A DNA stretch of 64,000 nt from Lysobacterales bacterium (GCA_002632325.1 NSJK01000005.1:1-64000); one strand, 5' to 3'. Shown: positions 54,755-63,536, counted from the stretch's first letter. The notes: generated by a model not told the origin, from the sequence alone. A program made the numbers and translations.

Positions 54755-55613
54755 GCGCGGCGATGCTAACACGCGACCCGGTTTTTCCGAGGCGTTGCTC
54801 GACGATCTGCTCGCCGGCTTGTGGACCCCGTCGGCGCGACGTCGCGCGTACCCGCTGTTGGTCGGCGTCTCGGGCTTGCAAGGCAGCGGCAAGAGCACGC
54901 TCGCGCGGCAATTGCGTGAACATGCGCGCGGACTCGGCATCGCCTGCGAAGCGCTGTCGCTGGACGACTTCTATCTGGGTCGACGCGCGCGCAGGCAACT
55001 CGCACGCACGATTCATCCCTTGCTGACCACGCGCGGCGTGCCCGGCACACATGAGCTGCCCCTGCTCGAATCAACGCTCGCGGCCTTGGCACGGGCCAGC
55101 CCCGCAAGTCCCGCGCGGCTGCCGCGTTTCGACAAGGGCCGCGATACGCGCCTGCCACCCTCGCGCTGGCGACGGGTCACACAGGCGCCACGACTGGTTC
55201 TCCTCGAAGGCTGGTGCGTGGGCATCCCACCGCAGAGTGCAGCCGCGTTGCGGCGCCCGTGCAATCGGCTCGAACGTGACGAAGATCCCGACGGACGCTG
55301 GCGGCGCTGGGTCGACGCACGACTGAGCGGTGACTACGCGGCGCTGTGGCGACGACTGGATCGACTGCTCGTGCTGCAAGCACCGTCCTTTGCGTGCGCG
55401 CGTCGCTGGCGCGCCCGGGTCGAACGCGCCCTGCACGCACGCGGCGCTTCACGCGCGATGGATGAGCCTGCACTCGCGCGCTTCTTCATGCACTACGAAC
55501 GCCTCAGTCGTCATGCGCTGGCGACGCTGCCCGCACGCGCGGAGGTGTGCGCGGAACTCGATGGACAGCGGGCAGTGCGCGCAATCCGGGCCCGCCCGGG
55601 CTCGTCGGAGTGA
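54753..55613 (+). CDS. P-loop kinase of the glycerate kinase/YggC type
   Basis: The frame codes for 286 residues. Walker A is LLVGVSGLQGSGKSTLA (about 35-51), followed by LSLDDFYLGRRARRQLA, HPLLTTRGVPGTHE, LPRFDKGRDTRLP and VLLEGWCVG. These match the family of P-loop kinases related to uridine kinase and plant-type D-glycerate 3-kinase, often labelled kinase in bacteria. The conserved late block FFMHYERLSRH is present. The substrate is likely a small metabolite such as glycerate; not proven. The first ATG (54753) shares a CATG with the pdxH start on the other strand; a TTG at 54795 would give a shorter protein without the shared start. Confidence 0.82.
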   Translation: MRGDANTRPGFSEALLDDLLAGLWTPSARRRAYPLLVGVSGLQGSGKSTLARQLREHARGLGIACEALSLDDFYLGRRARRQLARTIHPLLTTRGVPGTHELPLLESTLAALARASPASPARLPRFDKGRDTRLPPSRWRRVTQAPRLVLLEGWCVGIPPQSAAALRRPCNRLERDEDPDGRWRRWVDARLSGDYAALWRRLDRLLVLQAPSFACARRWRARVERALHARGASRAMDEPALARFFMHYERLSRHALATLPARAEVCAELDGQRAVRAIRARPGSSE

Positions 55614-55623
55614 GCCGAGCCTG

Positions 55624-55885
55624 CTCCGCTGCTTTCGCACATCCAAGCCGAGCAAGCTCGGCTCTACACAACCTGCCGCGTCGTCGAGCGGAGCTTGCTC
55701 CGCTGCCACGCTCCGCTGCTTTCGCACATCCAAGCCGAGCAAGCTCGGCTCTACACAACCTGCCGCGTCGTAGAGCGGAGCTTGCTCCGCTCCCATGCGC
55801 TTCAAGCCGAGCAAGCTCGGCTCTACACAACCCACCACCCCGTAGGGCGGAGCTTGCTCCGCTGCCGTGCTCCGCTGCCATGCCG
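55624..55885. repeat. Cluster of GTAG-type palindromes of a third family
   Basis: Three inverted pairs occur. agccgagcaagctcggct followed by ctac (minus-strand GTAG) lies near 55646, 55734 and 55804. On the plus strand, gtagagcggagcttgctccg or a close variant lies near 55683, 55771 and 55842. Both cores are perfect palindromes with 8-base arms. An 81-base unit at 55624-55704 is repeated at 55711-55791 with a single substitution. The cluster lies 11 bases after the stop of the P-loop kinase gene and codes for nothing credible. Confidence 0.92.
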
Positions 55886-55965
55886 CGTGCAGCGCACGAT
55901 CGAATGGTCGTGACACTCACGGCGGTTCTCAGGGATCAGCCGAATGCGCTGTATTTCATTGCATT

Positions 55966-56135
55966 AGCAGGCTGCTGAAAAACCCTTTTCAGCAGCCTGA
56001 TAGCGCAGTGCAGGGATGCACTGCACGCGAATCGATCACGCAAGTGATTGATTCGTCGGAGACGAGTCCGGGCATGTACCGGACTCGGCGAGCTGAAGAA
56101 GTCCAGGATGGACTTTTTCAGCACCCTTTTAGACC
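55966..56135. repeat. Chain of four or five adjacent hairpins; contains copy 2 of the dispersed element
   Basis: Successive inverted repeats are: aggctgctgaaaa/ttttcagcagcct (13-base arms, accc loop, about 55969-55998); gcagtgca/tgcactgc with one-base-class variations around ggga; cgaatcgatcac/gtgattgattcg (one mismatch, gcaa loop); cgagtccgg/ccggactcg; and gctgaagaagtcca/tggactttttcagc (one mismatch). The second and part of the first match 34247-34300 in reverse orientation. On the plus strand the last hairpin runs into ttt, so it could end transcription. No gene is seen in 55886-56180. Confidence 0.85.
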
Positions 56136-56180
56136 GCTCAAACGGACGGTGAAAGCCCTTGCCCTGCATCCCGCGCCAGC

Positions 56181-57104
56181 TCAGGGCCGTCCCCATTCGA
56201 TATTGCTGAGCCGCAGTTGCCCGTCCTCGCGGCAGACCATGAACGAAACGGCATCGTTGTCGTATTCACTGGCGCAGGCGACATAGACGAAGGCCAAGTC
56301 ATCGGGACCCATGTCGGGCATGTCGTTTTCCGGCGGCTGGGCCTCGACCGACGTCACCGGCCCTTCCAGAAACGTGCTCATTTCCGCGACTTCGCGCTCC
56401 AGATCCGCCGGACCCAGTTCTTCACGCAAGTCCCTGCAAAGAGCCGCGTGTGCGTTCGCGAAGTCGCCTTTGAACAGGGCCCACACGAAGTTTTCCGCGA
56501 ACGCGCAGATTGCCGCGCTGTCCTCGGCGCCGAGGGGATCGGGCGACACGTCATCATCGCTTGCGCCGGTGTCGTCAGCATCGTGATCCGCACCATCGAA
56601 CAACTGCGTGATCGCATCAAAGGTGGCGTCCATGACGCCGGGGTTTGCTTGCCCGAGCCCACCGGAAAACATGTTGCGCATTTGCGCCAGCACCACCGCC
56701 TTGCGCGTTTGACCGGGACTGCGGCGTGGGTCGCGATCACCCTTCTGCAGGGTGCGACAAATCCCGATCTGCTGCGCCGCTGTGTTCCTGTCGATGCAGT
56801 TGCCGGCATCGACGCAGGCATTGAAGGCATCAATGGCGGCATCGAATTCACCCATCTCCATCAGCAGCAAGGCGCGCTGCCACATGAGCCAGCCGTCGGG
56901 CTGCAATTCGAATGCCTGCGCAAGCAATTGCTCGGCCTCGCGCAGCACCGCAGGCAGGATCGGTCTGCGCATCAGATCATGCGAGAGCACCCAGCCCTCC
57001 TGGGCCAGCTTCGCGCTGATGGCTCCCGACCGGTGACCGCGTGCTGCCGTTCGTTCTGCCTTCACACGCAACTGCTCTGCCGCAGCACGCGTTTCTTCAC
57101 CCAT
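56181..57104 (-). CDS. TPR-containing protein of unknown function
   Basis: ATG 57104 (MGEETRAAAEQLRVKAER) is preceded by GAGGAA at the right distance; 307 residues. Residues about 65-125 are a TPR-like pair (LLAQAFELQPDGWLMWQRAL, FDAAIDAFNACVDAGNCID). Residues 130-175 are a linker, then a very acidic stretch (DGADHDADDTGASDDDVSPD near 178-197). The C-terminal part (about 205-307) is compact, with FVWALFKGDFANAHAALCRD and LAFVYVACASEYDNDAVSF, resembling an NTF2-like or DUF-type helper domain. There is no signal peptide. I do not recognise the family. It stands alone between the hairpin chain and the amidase gene. Confidence 0.78.
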   Translation of the reverse strand: MGEETRAAAEQLRVKAERTAARGHRSGAISAKLAQEGWVLSHDLMRRPILPAVLREAEQLLAQAFELQPDGWLMWQRALLLMEMGEFDAAIDAFNACVDAGNCIDRNTAAQQIGICRTLQKGDRDPRRSPGQTRKAVVLAQMRNMFSGGLGQANPGVMDATFDAITQLFDGADHDADDTGASDDDVSPDPLGAEDSAAICAFAENFVWALFKGDFANAHAALCRDLREELGPADLEREVAEMSTFLEGPVTSVEAQPPENDMPDMGPDDLAFVYVACASEYDNDAVSFMVCREDGQLRLSNIEWGRP

Positions 57105-57173
57105 CTGCTTTCCTCGCTGCAATCTTGATGCTCGATGTCACAACTGACTTGATGGGCCAGAATGGCGCCCCGT

Positions 57174-58565
57174 TCAAGCGGCCGGATAGCGCGGCGTGGC
57201 ATCGAGCGTGGCCGCGCAGATCGCCGCCAGTTCGATCAGGCACAAATCCGAACCCGGCGCACCGACCAGTTGCAGGCCGATCGGCATTCCATCGGGCAAG
57301 CTGCCCATCGGCAAGCTCACCGCGGGGCACCCGGCGAGGCTGGCGAAACTGGTGAGGTCGGCATCATTCGCGCGCTCGGGCGCATCGAGCGCTTGCGGGC
57401 CATCGGCAACGGTCGGCAAGACCAGCACGTCGATGCCGGCAAACACGCGGCGTGCGCGCAGCACGGTCGCATCGAGCAGCCGATCGGCGCGCGCGTAGTC
57501 GACCGCCGACTTGCGCGCAGCGTAGTCGAGCAGGCCACGCAGGCGCGGCGAGACGGCATCGCCGGCTTGTACCAGATCGTCGGCGTACTCGGCGGCCATT
57601 TCCGCTTCCATGATGAGCAGTGCGGCGCGACGCGTCTGGCCGACATCGAAATCGCTGAAGTCGACTTCGACTCGCTGGCCCAGCGGTGCAGCCAATTGCG
57701 CGAGCGCGGCGTCGAACACGGCCTGCACCTGCGGCGTGACGCCGAGCGCGCCCAGATCCTTGATGGTGGCGCTGCGCAGATGGCCTGGCTCCCAGTCGGG
57801 AATCGCCAGCGGCACACGGCGCCGACGCGACCTTGGATCGGCTGGATCGTGGCGTGCGAGCACCTGCAAGACGATCGCCAGATCCTCGGCCGCGCGCGCG
57901 AGGATGCCCACGCAATCGAGGCGGCGCGCGCCCGGCACCATGCCGCGCGTGGAGATTTCGCCGTGGGTGGGCTTGAGCGCAAACAAGCCGCAGTGACTGG
58001 CCGGAATGCGCACCGAACCGAGCGTGTCGCTGCCGAGCGCAAAGCTGCACAAACCCGCCGCGACGGCTGCTGCCGAACCACCCGAGGAGCCGCCCGCGGA
58101 AAACCCGCGTCGCCACGGATTGTGCACGGCACCGAAATGCGGATTGAGACTCGAGGTTCCGAGCACGCCTTCATCGAGATTGGTCTTGCCCAGGATCACC
58201 GCGCCGGCCGCACGCAGGCGTGCGACCGCGCTGGCGTCGGCGGCGGCAATTGCGCTGCGCCGCGTGGCCAATCCCGCGCTGGTCGGAAGGCCGGCCACGT
58301 CGATGTTGTCCTTGATCGCGACGCACAGGCCATCCAGACGACCGATCGCCTTGCCCTCACGACGACGGGCATCGCTGTCGGCCGCTTGCGTCGCGGCATC
58401 GGATGCACGCGCGAGAAAGGCATTGAGTCGCGGATTGTCGGCATCGATCGCCTGCGTGCAGGCCGCAGTCAGGGTCGCGCTGTCGATGCGTCCGCTCGCC
58501 AACCAATGCAATTGCTGGAACGCGGCGGCGCCACGCAGGGTTCGATCGTCGGGCAAGTCGGCCAT
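57174..58565 (-). CDS. Amidase signature family enzyme
   Basis: The 463-residue protein has the Ser-cisSer-Lys triad of the amidase signature family: Lys85 in AIKDNIDV, cis-Ser160 in AGGSSGGSAAAVAAG and nucleophile Ser184 in SDTLGSVRIPAS. The spacing 160 to 184 equals that of mammalian FAAH (217 to 241). Late parts include PVSLPMGSLPDGMPIGLQLV. It hydrolyses an amide; it could be an allophanate hydrolase-like, aryl-acylamidase or a GatA relative. Lack of gatB/gatC next to it argues against tRNA amidation. No signal peptide. Confidence 0.9.
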   Translation of the reverse strand: MADLPDDRTLRGAAAFQQLHWLASGRIDSATLTAACTQAIDADNPRLNAFLARASDAATQAADSDARRREGKAIGRLDGLCVAIKDNIDVAGLPTSAGLATRRSAIAAADASAVARLRAAGAVILGKTNLDEGVLGTSSLNPHFGAVHNPWRRGFSAGGSSGGSAAAVAAGLCSFALGSDTLGSVRIPASHCGLFALKPTHGEISTRGMVPGARRLDCVGILARAAEDLAIVLQVLARHDPADPRSRRRRVPLAIPDWEPGHLRSATIKDLGALGVTPQVQAVFDAALAQLAAPLGQRVEVDFSDFDVGQTRRAALLIMEAEMAAEYADDLVQAGDAVSPRLRGLLDYAARKSAVDYARADRLLDATVLRARRVFAGIDVLVLPTVADGPQALDAPERANDADLTSFASLAGCPAVSLPMGSLPDGMPIGLQLVGAPGSDLCLIELAAICAATLDATPRYPAA

Positions 58566-58680
58566 CGCGGGTTCTTGTCGTTGCGGGGCGCCCGATTATG
58601 CACGGCCCGCCATGACGTTGCCGTGTCTGCCGCGAACGCCGACAATCTCGCCGATTGAGGCAGCGGCAGCGGAGCCAGCG

Positions 58681-60318
58681 ATGAGCGAGCGCGACACCAT
58701 GGAATACGACGTCGTCACCGTCGGCGCGGGGCCGGCCGGACTGGCGCTGGCGATCCGGCTCAAACAGCTCAAGCCCGAACTGTCGGTGTGCGTGATCGAG
58801 AAGGCCTCGACGGTGGGCGCGCAGATCCTGTCGGGCGCGGTGATCGAGCCCGAGCCGCTCAATGAACTCCTGCCCGACTGGGGCAAGGCGCCGCCTTCGA
58901 TCTGCGTGCCGGTGGCCAGGGACGAGTTCTGGTATCTGCGCGATGCCACGCGCGCGGTGAAGTCGCCGATGACGCCGCCGCAGATGCACAACCACGGCAA
59001 CTACATCGTCTCGCTCGGCGCGCTGTGCGCCTGGCTCGCACCGCAGGCCGAGGCGCTGGGCGTGGAAATCTATCCCGGCTTTGCCGCGGCGCAGCCCCTC
59101 TTCGACGACAAGGACGCAGTGTGCGGCGTGCGCATCGGCGACATGGGCGTGGCCAAGGATGGATCACACAAGAGCGGCTACACCCAGGGCATCGACATCC
59201 GCGCCAAGGTCACGGTGCTCGCCGAAGGCTGTCGTGGTTCCTTGTCCAAGCAGCTCATCGCCAAATATCGGCTCGACAGGGACTGCGATCCGCAGACCTA
59301 CGGCATCGGCATCAAGGAACTGTGGCAGGTGCCCGCCGGACGCATCGACACCGGCAAGGTCATGCACACGCTGGGCTGGCCGCTCAATTCCGCAACCTAT
59401 GGCGGCAGCTTCCTCTATCAACTCGACCAGGATCGTCTCGCGATCGGCTTCGTGGTCGGTCTCGACTATGCCGATCCGCTGTTCCGGCCGTGGGAAGCCT
59501 TCCAGCAATTCAAGCACCACGCGATGATCCGCGAACTGCTCGAAGGCGGCAGCATCATCAGCGCGGGCGCGCGTGCGCTGATCGAAGGTGGCTACCAGTC
59601 GCTGCCGCGCGTGGAAATGCCCGGCGCGATGCTGATCGGCGACAGCGCCGGCCTCATGAACGTGCCCAAGATCAAGGGCACGCATCAGGCGATCCGCTCG
59701 GGCATGCTCGCCGCGCAGCACATTGCCGAACACGGCGCGAGTGCAGGCTGGGATTGCGCGCTGCGCGGCTCGGCCGTGGTCAGCGAACTCAAGAAGGTGC
59801 GCAACATCCGCCCCGGTTTCCACAAGGGCCTGTGGCTGGGGCTCGCCAACGCAGGCTGGGAGACGATCACTGCGGGACTGTCACCATGGACGCTGCGCAA
59901 TCACGCCGACTGGTCGTCGCTGGAGAAACTCGATGCCGCGACTGCGGCCACGCATCCGGGTCCGAACGCGCCCTCGCCGCAGCAGCCAGCGTACGTGGAG
60001 CGTGCACTGCCGCCGCGCGACCGCCTGGCCGGCGTCTACTTCGCCGCCACCCAGCACGACGAGGACCAGCCGATCCATCTCAAGGTGGCCGACACCGATC
60101 TGTGCGTCACGCGCTGCACGAAAGAATATGCCAATCCCTGCACGCGCTTCTGCCCGGCCGGCGTCTACGAGATCGTCGAGGACGAAGCCGGCAAACGCCT
60201 GCAGGTCAATGCCGCCAACTGCGTGCACTGCAAGACCTGCGACATCAAGGATCCCTACGAGAACATCAACTGGGTCACGCCCGAGGGCGGCAGCGGTCCG
60301 AACTACCAGAACCTGTGA
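58681..60318 (+). CDS. Electron transfer flavoprotein-ubiquinone oxidoreductase
   Basis: ATG 58681 (MSERDTMEYDVVTVGAGPAG) has GGAG upstream and gives 545 residues. The FAD site is VGAGPAGLALAIRL; GGSIISAGARALIEGGYQS and GDSAGLMNVPKIKGTH are typical ETF-QO blocks. The C-terminal ferredoxin-like domain supplies four cysteines in CVTRCTKEYANPCTRFCPAG and NCVHCKTCDIKDPYENINW. A membrane-dipping segment is expected near the middle (about 400-440). The enzyme takes electrons from reduced ETF and passes them to ubiquinone in the inner membrane. etfB and etfA lie 1.5 kb downstream, so the route from fatty-acid or amino-acid dehydrogenases to the respiratory chain is encoded here. Confidence 0.94.
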   Translation: MSERDTMEYDVVTVGAGPAGLALAIRLKQLKPELSVCVIEKASTVGAQILSGAVIEPEPLNELLPDWGKAPPSICVPVARDEFWYLRDATRAVKSPMTPPQMHNHGNYIVSLGALCAWLAPQAEALGVEIYPGFAAAQPLFDDKDAVCGVRIGDMGVAKDGSHKSGYTQGIDIRAKVTVLAEGCRGSLSKQLIAKYRLDRDCDPQTYGIGIKELWQVPAGRIDTGKVMHTLGWPLNSATYGGSFLYQLDQDRLAIGFVVGLDYADPLFRPWEAFQQFKHHAMIRELLEGGSIISAGARALIEGGYQSLPRVEMPGAMLIGDSAGLMNVPKIKGTHQAIRSGMLAAQHIAEHGASAGWDCALRGSAVVSELKKVRNIRPGFHKGLWLGLANAGWETITAGLSPWTLRNHADWSSLEKLDAATAATHPGPNAPSPQQPAYVERALPPRDRLAGVYFAATQHDEDQPIHLKVADTDLCVTRCTKEYANPCTRFCPAGVYEIVEDEAGKRLQVNAANCVHCKTCDIKDPYENINWVTPEGGSGPNYQNL

Positions 60319-60487
60319 CCACGATCGGCAAGCGGCATTGCCTCGCGCCTTACCCCGAGAGACGCTCGCACCTGACTGGTTTCGATGCCATTTCGCGTAG
60401 TGAGTTCTGATCCCGCCGCTGACTGTTCGCCTGCATCCGTGACCTTGCGGCCGCCACCCTGCTCCCGACCGCAGGATCCTGTCCTGA

Positions 60488-60799
60488 ATGTCGTACACTC
60501 GACACATGCGACATGGTGAATACAAGATGCCCGGCGGCAAGCTGGTCGTCGCTGATCTCGACGTGCGCGACGATCTGATCGCCAGCGTGCAGATCAGCGG
60601 CGACTTCTTCCTCGAGCCCGACAGCGCACTGGCGGACATCGATCGCGCCCTGCTCGACGCACCGTGCACGGCCAGCACCGAAGACCTCGCCGCGCGCATC
60701 AGCGCCGCACTGGATCCTCGCGTGCAGATGTTCGGGATTTCGGCGCAGGCCGTCGCGGTGGCCGTGCGTCGTGCCATCGATGGCGAGGGCACTCCATGA
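60488..60799 (+). CDS. Lipoate-protein ligase accessory (C-terminal domain) subunit LplB-like
   Basis: The 103-residue protein carries GEYKMPGGKLVVADL near the start, then IASVQISGDFFLEPDSALADI and a middle helix pair. This pattern matches the separate C-terminal domain protein that partners LplA in Thermoplasma, where both are needed for lipoate adenylation. An ATG at 60506 (MRHGEYK) is an alternative start; 60488 has AGGA about ten bases upstream. Its stop overlaps the LplA-like start (ATGA). Order B before A, with overlap, supports joint function. Confidence 0.82.
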   Translation: MSYTRHMRHGEYKMPGGKLVVADLDVRDDLIASVQISGDFFLEPDSALADIDRALLDAPCTASTEDLAARISAALDPRVQMFGISAQAVAVAVRRAIDGEGTP

Positions 60800-61572
60800 G
60801 CCGCACGAACTGGCGCGATCACGATTGGCAATTGATCCACGGCGAGCCCAGGTCGCCCGCGTTGCACATGGCGCTCGACGAGGTACTGGTCGAGGAAGTC
60901 GCCGCCGGCCGACGCGCGCCGACCTTGCGCATCTGGGAATGGGCCAGCTCGGCGGTCGTGATCGGGCGTTTCCAGTCGCTGCGCAACGAGGTCGATGCTG
61001 CCAACGCAGCCGCGCACGGCATCGACGTCGTGCGCCGCATCAGCGGCGGCGGCGCGATGTTCATCGAACCCGGCAACACGATCACCTATTCGCTTTATAC
61101 ACCGCTGTCGATGGTCGAAGGTCTGTCCTTCGAACAAGCCTATGCGCAGATGGACGCCTGGGTGATCGCTGCCCTGCTCGAACTGGGCATCATGGCCTGG
61201 TATCAACCGCTCAACGACATCACCTCGCACATCGGCAAGATCGCCGGCGCGGCGCAGGCACGGCGCGGCAATGCGGTGCTTCACCACGTGACGATGGCCT
61301 ACGACATCGACGCGCAAAAGATGCTGCAGGTGCTGCGCATCGGCCGCGAGAAACTCGCCGACAAGGGCACGCAGAGCGCAGCCAAGCGCGTCGATCCCCT
61401 GCGCAGCCAGACCGGCTTGCCGCGCGAGGCGATCATCGCGCACATGATCGAGACCTTCCGCCATCGCCATGGCCTGAGTGATGACACCCTGCGCGAAGAT
61501 GAAGTCGCACGCGCGCAGACGCTGGCCGCGAGCAAGTTTGCCAATCCGAAGTGGACCGCCGAACTCGCCTGA
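60796..61572 (+). CDS. lplA: Lipoate-protein ligase LplA-like catalytic subunit
   Basis: ATG 60796 gives 258 residues. The lipoate ligase core shows LHMALDEVLVEEV, LRIWEWASSAVVIGRFQS, VVRRISGGGAMFIEPGN (RRxSGGGA is the substrate loop), DITSHIGKIAGAAQARRGNA with catalytic Lys, and LHHVTMAYDID. It lacks the C-terminal domain, which is supplied by the small upstream protein. Together they attach lipoate (via lipoyl-AMP) to lipoyl domains of 2-oxo acid dehydrogenases or the glycine cleavage H protein. An octanoyl transfer role is possible, as some family members use other acyl groups. Confidence 0.9.
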   Translation: MSRTNWRDHDWQLIHGEPRSPALHMALDEVLVEEVAAGRRAPTLRIWEWASSAVVIGRFQSLRNEVDAANAAAHGIDVVRRISGGGAMFIEPGNTITYSLYTPLSMVEGLSFEQAYAQMDAWVIAALLELGIMAWYQPLNDITSHIGKIAGAAQARRGNAVLHHVTMAYDIDAQKMLQVLRIGREKLADKGTQSAAKRVDPLRSQTGLPREAIIAHMIETFRHRHGLSDDTLREDEVARAQTLAASKFANPKWTAELA

Positions 61573-61673
61573 GCCTGCGACGCTCCGGCGCGACCCGCGC
61601 ATCCAACTGGTCGATTCCTGCGCAGACTCCCGCAAGCCGCATGACGCCACGCGATCAGCCCGTGATTCACGAC

Positions 61674-61708
61674 TTGTCCACAGATCTGTCCACGGCAACT
61701 GTGGAAAA
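61674..61708. promoter_or_regulatory. Three DnaA-box-like 9-mers in 35 bases upstream of etfB
   Basis: ttgtccaca (61674-61682), ctgtccacg (61686-61694) and tgtggaaaa (61700-61708, opposite orientation: ttttccaca) each resemble TTATNCACA, the first and third with one mismatch. They lie in the 257-base gap between the lipoate ligase gene and etfB. A gctaaaat stretch at 61766-61772 may be a -10 element nearby. The boxes could bind DnaA as regulator; the evidence is sequence resemblance only. Confidence 0.3.
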
Positions 61709-61829
61709 CTCGCGTCGCCCACTCCGCGCTGCTGGCCGCCACGCGCACCTGCGGGGCGCTTTCCGCTAAAATCCCGCTTCTTTGCGCCGGCCACCACGCC
61801 GCGCGACACCCAGCGAGGTCCGCACTCCG

Positions 61830-62576
61830 ATGAAGATCCTGGTCGGCTACAAGCGCGTCGTCGATTTCAACGTACGCATCCAGGTCAAGCCCGACGGTTC
61901 GGGCGTGGTCACCGATGGCGTCAAACTGTCGGCCAATCCCTTCGATGACATCGCGCTCGAAGAGGCGCTGCGCCTGCGCGAGAAGGGCGTCGCCAGCGAG
62001 GTCGTGGTTGTCACCATCGGCCCGGCCGATGCCCAGGCGCACATCCGCAACGGCCTCGCGATGGGCGCCAATCGCGCGATCCACGTGGTCACGCCCGCAG
62101 CGATCCAGCCGCTGACCGCCGCGCGCGCCCTGCTCAAGCTGGTCGAGAAGGAACAGCCGGGTCTGGTACTGCTGGGCAAGCAGGCGATCGACGATGACTG
62201 CAACCAGACCGGGCAGATGCTCGCCGCGCTGTGGGATCGCCCGCAGGCGACCTTCGCGTCGAAGGTCGAAGTCACCGGCAATGCCGCGCGCGTGACGCGC
62301 GAGGTCGATGCCGGCTTGGAAACGCTCGAAGTCGACCTGCCCGCGGTGATCACCGCAGACTTGCGCTTGAACGAGCCGCGCTTCATCAAGCTACCCGACA
62401 TCATGAAGGCCAAGTCCAAGCCGATCGAAACGATCGACTTCGCCAGCCTCGGCGTCGAGTCGGGCGACCATCTCAAGACCACCCATTACGCGCCGCCGGC
62501 CAAGCGCAGCAAGGGCGTGATGGTGAAGGACGTTGCCGACCTGGTATCCGCGCTCAAGACTAAGGGGTTGGTGTGA
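61830..62576 (+). CDS. etfB: Electron transfer flavoprotein beta subunit
   Basis: ATG 61830 (MKILVGYKRVVDFNVRIQVK) gives 248 residues; GAGG lies 13 bases upstream. Standard blocks are ANPFDDIALEEALRLREKG, EVVVVTIGP, LVLLGKQAIDDDCNQTGQM (AMP and recognition region) and EVDLPAVITADLRLNEPRF, followed by the recognition-loop-rich IMKAKSKPIETI. EtfB binds AMP and with EtfA shuttles electrons from dehydrogenases to ETF-QO. The stop TGA overlaps the EtfA start (TGATG). Confidence 0.95.
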   Translation: MKILVGYKRVVDFNVRIQVKPDGSGVVTDGVKLSANPFDDIALEEALRLREKGVASEVVVVTIGPADAQAHIRNGLAMGANRAIHVVTPAAIQPLTAARALLKLVEKEQPGLVLLGKQAIDDDCNQTGQMLAALWDRPQATFASKVEVTGNAARVTREVDAGLETLEVDLPAVITADLRLNEPRFIKLPDIMKAKSKPIETIDFASLGVESGDHLKTTHYAPPAKRSKGVMVKDVADLVSALKTKGLV

Positions 62577-63520
62577 TGAGCAAGGTTCTGATCATTGCCG
62601 AACATCTGGACGGCGCACTCAATTCCAGCACCGCGCGTTGCGTGAGCTGCGCCAAACAGATCGGTGCCGATTCGATCGACGTGCTCGTGCTCGCGGCCGA
62701 CCCCGCCGGCGTCGCCGCGCAGGCCGCGCAGATCGATGGTGTTTCGAACGTGCTCACGATTGCGCGCAGCGAGAATGCGCATGCGCTCGCGGCAGTTTAC
62801 GCACCGCAGATCGCGACAGCAGTGAGGGACGGCTACAGCCATCTGCTCGCGCCCTCGACGACCTTCGGCAAGGACGTGCTGCCGCGCGTCGCGGCCCTGC
62901 TCGGCGTGGCCCAGGTTTCGGACATCTGCGCGGTCGACGGCGCATACAGCTTCAAGCGCCCGATCTATGCGGGCAACGCGATCATCACCGCCAACGCGCC
63001 CGCCGACCAGATTCTCGTCGGCAGCGTGCGCACGGCCTCGTACGCCGCCGCCGGCACGGCTGCAAGCGCGGCACCGATCAAGGCGCTCACGCTCGATGTG
63101 CCCCTGCCCTCGCATACGCGCTTCGTCGAACTGAGCGCCGGCAAGAGCGATCGCCCCGACCTGCAGAGCGCCGCCAAGGTCGTCTCCGGTGGTCGCGCAC
63201 TCGGCTCGTCCGATGCATTCAAGATCATCTACGCGCTCGCCGACAAACTCGGCGCGGCCGTGGGCGCATCGCGCGCCGCGGTCGATGCCGGTTATGTCTC
63301 CAGCGACCTGCAAGTCGGACAGACCGGCAAGATCATCGCACCCGAGCTCTACATCGCGATCGGCATTTCCGGCGCGATCCAGCATCTGACCGGCATCAAG
63401 GACGCCGGCACCATCGTCGCGATCAACAAGGACGCCGAAGCGCCGATCTTCGAGATCGCCGACTTCGGTCTTGTCGGCGACCTGTTCCAGCTCGTGCCCG
63501 AGCTCACCGCCGCGCTGTAA
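62576..63520 (+). CDS. etfA: Electron transfer flavoprotein alpha subunit
   Basis: ATG 62576 ([13 protein letters not shown]) gives 314 residues; a GTG one codon earlier is less likely. The FAD-binding C-terminal domain is complete: [58 protein letters not shown] and [20 protein letters not shown]. The N-terminal domain has [19 protein letters not shown] and [20 protein letters not shown]. EtfA holds FAD and docks to ETF-QO. It is translationally coupled to etfB by overlap. A hairpin 17 bases past the stop probably ends the transcript. Confidence 0.95.
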   Translation: MSKVLIIAEHLDGALNSSTARCVSCAKQIGADSIDVLVLAADPAGVAAQAAQIDGVSNVLTIARSENAHALAAVYAPQIATAVRDGYSHLLAPSTTFGKDVLPRVAALLGVAQVSDICAVDGAYSFKRPIYAGNAIITANAPADQILVGSVRTASYAAAGTAASAAPIKALTLDVPLPSHTRFVELSAGKSDRPDLQSAAKVVSGGRALGSSDAFKIIYALADKLGAAVGASRAAVDAGYVSSDLQVGQTGKIIAPELYIAIGISGAIQHLTGIKDAGTIVAINKDAEAPIFEIADFGLVGDLFQLVPELTAAL

Positions 63521-63536
63521 CCACGCGGTATGTCGG

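Noticed and set aside
61674-61708. Replication origin
   Set aside because: Only three imperfect boxes are present, with no AT-rich unwinding region and no typical origin genes nearby.
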